DNA from: Herbiconiux sp. SALV-R1
GTDB lineage: Bacteria > Actinomycetota > Actinomycetes > Actinomycetales > Microbacteriaceae
DNA length: 64,000 nucleotides
Reading direction: 5' to 3'
NCBI RefSeq assembly: GCF_013113715.1
Contig: NZ_CP053344.1
Location: forward strand, 3,348,001 to 3,412,000
A program made the translations under genes and the position numbers. Of this stretch, positions 63,168-64,000 are shown piece after piece. The notes beneath the pieces are model-generated. The model had not been told where the DNA came from, made no database searches, and saw nothing but the letters and a program-made list of their open reading frames with translations. Each line of letters begins with the position of its first letter. Position 1 is the stretch's first letter.

Positions 63168-64000
63168 GGCGAGTCGCGACGATCGGAGAGGCGCTCGCCA
63201 CGCTCGACGTGGGCCGGCTCGACCGACCCGTCGAAATGGGGCTGGCGGGCGCCGAGCTCAACACGGCCGTCGGCCTGGCGCGCCTCGGCGTGCCGGTCTC
63301 GTGGGTCTCGAGGGTCGCCGACGACGCGTTCGGGGTGCGGGTCGTCGAAGCACTCGACCGCGAGGGCATCGACGCCCAGCACGTGCTGAGGGCCGCCGGC
63401 GAGAAGACGGGTCTCATCGTCACCAGCCGCCTCGACGAGCACACGGTGCGCAGCGAGCACTACCGCGTGGGGTCGGCAGCTTCCCGCATGTCACCCGCCA
63501 CGGTCGACTCCAGCCAGCGTTCCCGGATGCTCGCCGACGCGTCACTCCTCCATCTCACCGGCATCACCCCCGCCCTCGGCGACGGCCCCCGCGCGCTCGT
63601 CGTCGAGCTCGTCGCGCTCGCCCGCACCCAGGGCATCGCCGTGTCGTTCGACGTGAACCACCGCCCGCAGCTCGTCGACGCCGACGGGATGCGCGCCATC
63701 GTCGACGAGGTCATCGACGCGGTCGACACCCTGTTCTGCAACGAGGTCGAGGCCGAGCTGCTCACCGGCGAGAGCGACCCCGAGCTCGCCCTGCGGGCGC
63801 TCGCCGCTCGCGGGCCGCGCGTCGTCGTGGTGAAGCTCGGGCGACGGGGTGCGATCGCTCTCGTCGAAGGACGGATGCTCACCACCGGCGTCTGGCCCGT
63901 CGCCCTCCCCACCTTCCCGGTGGGGGCAGGCGACTCGTTCAACGCCGCCTGGATCGCCCTGCACCTCGAAGGCGTCGACCCCGCCATCGCCCTGCCGCTG
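63164..64000 (+). CDS. PfkB-family sugar kinase, 2-keto-3-deoxygluconate kinase-like (partial)
   Basis: The visible 279 residues (C-terminus beyond the window) show a ribokinase fold: VATIGEALATL at the start, ELNTAVGLARLGVPVSWVSR, a central DVNHRPQL, and the catalytic GAGDSFNAAW near residue 254-263. KDG kinase is the best match, consistent with pectin or uronate use beside IclR and the glycosidase/lactonase pair. GTG 63164 overlaps the leader-peptide stop. Confidence 0.85.
   Translation, partial: MRRVATIGEALATLDVGRLDRPVEMGLAGAELNTAVGLARLGVPVSWVSRVADDAFGVRVVEALDREGIDAQHVLRAAGEKTGLIVTSRLDEHTVRSEHYRVGSAASRMSPATVDSSQRSRMLADASLLHLTGITPALGDGPRALVVELVALARTQGIAVSFDVNHRPQLVDADGMRAIVDEVIDAVDTLFCNEVEAELLTGESDPELALRALAARGPRVVVVKLGRRGAIALVEGRMLTTGVWPVALPTFPVGAGDSFNAAWIALHLEGVDPAIALPL

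Overview
This is about 64 kb of high-GC actinobacterial chromosome. The purine genes, the many -10-like boxes placed directly before start codons, the mycothiol/F420-era oxidoreductase families and the chain of 4-nt start/stop overlaps all suit the Microbacteriaceae. The exact genus cannot be read from the sequence. No rRNA, tRNA, integrase, transposase or CRISPR array was seen. The catabolic content (sugar-acid, apiose-related and pectin-type genes) suggests a plant- or soil-associated lifestyle.

Layout. 1-5.2 kb: a truncated secreted ExeM/NucH-type nuclease, a large LuxR-family ATPase regulator, and purS-purQ. 5.3-16.0 kb: an IclR-controlled divergent catabolic locus. The left arm encodes a DUF6282 amidohydrolase, an HpcH/HpaI aldolase, a dihydroorotate-dehydrogenase-like protein and a Zn alcohol dehydrogenase. 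The right arm encodes IclR, a cupin, an aldehyde dehydrogenase and a PotD / fused PotB-PotC / PotA transporter. A perfect palindrome overlaps both -35 boxes. 16-18 kb: small housekeeping or unknown genes. 18-26 kb: an amide or heterocycle degradation candidate (asparaginase-like enzyme, RutA-like and NtaA/DszA-like flavin monooxygenases, GntR/UTRA regulator, MFS transporter, orphan substrate-binding lipoprotein). 26-32.4 kb: MarP-type protease, glutathione peroxidase, CWB2-repeat protein, HemK-like methyltransferase, a 35-aa membrane protein, a PHP phosphoesterase and a sugar epimerase.

32.7-45.4 kb: a nine-gene leftward operon with a divergent FadR/GntR regulator and SDR. It encodes a ribose-type ABC importer, a DUF1537 kinase (OiaK-like), an ApnO-like dehydrogenase, an ApnL-like lactonase, a RuBisCO-like protein (OiaX-like) and a TIM-barrel enzyme. 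Together these match the described D-apionate pathway, in which the RuBisCO-like protein splits 3-oxo-isoapionate-4-phosphate to 3-phosphoglycerate and glycolate. A DUF4038 apiosidase-like glycosidase lies at 60.7-62.0 kb beside a lactonase, an IclR regulator and a PfkB sugar kinase, so apiose release and apionate use may be linked within one window.

45.5-59.5 kb: mostly core functions (MFS transporters, LLM oxidoreductase, SGNH hydrolase, purL, chorismate mutase, Ohr, MarR-FUSC pair, purA, glutaredoxin-like protein).

The most unusual feature is non-coding. Three separate families of large intergenic palindromes sit at gene 3' ends. Family A has five copies at 48.2-59.5 kb, family B has two at 32.4-32.7 kb, and family C has three in an exact 136-bp tandem array at 52.25-52.57 kb. 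Together with single-copy stem-loops they cap most non-overlapping convergent gene junctions, and some base changes look pairing-preserving. They are candidate bidirectional terminators or REP-like elements that I do not recognise as described.
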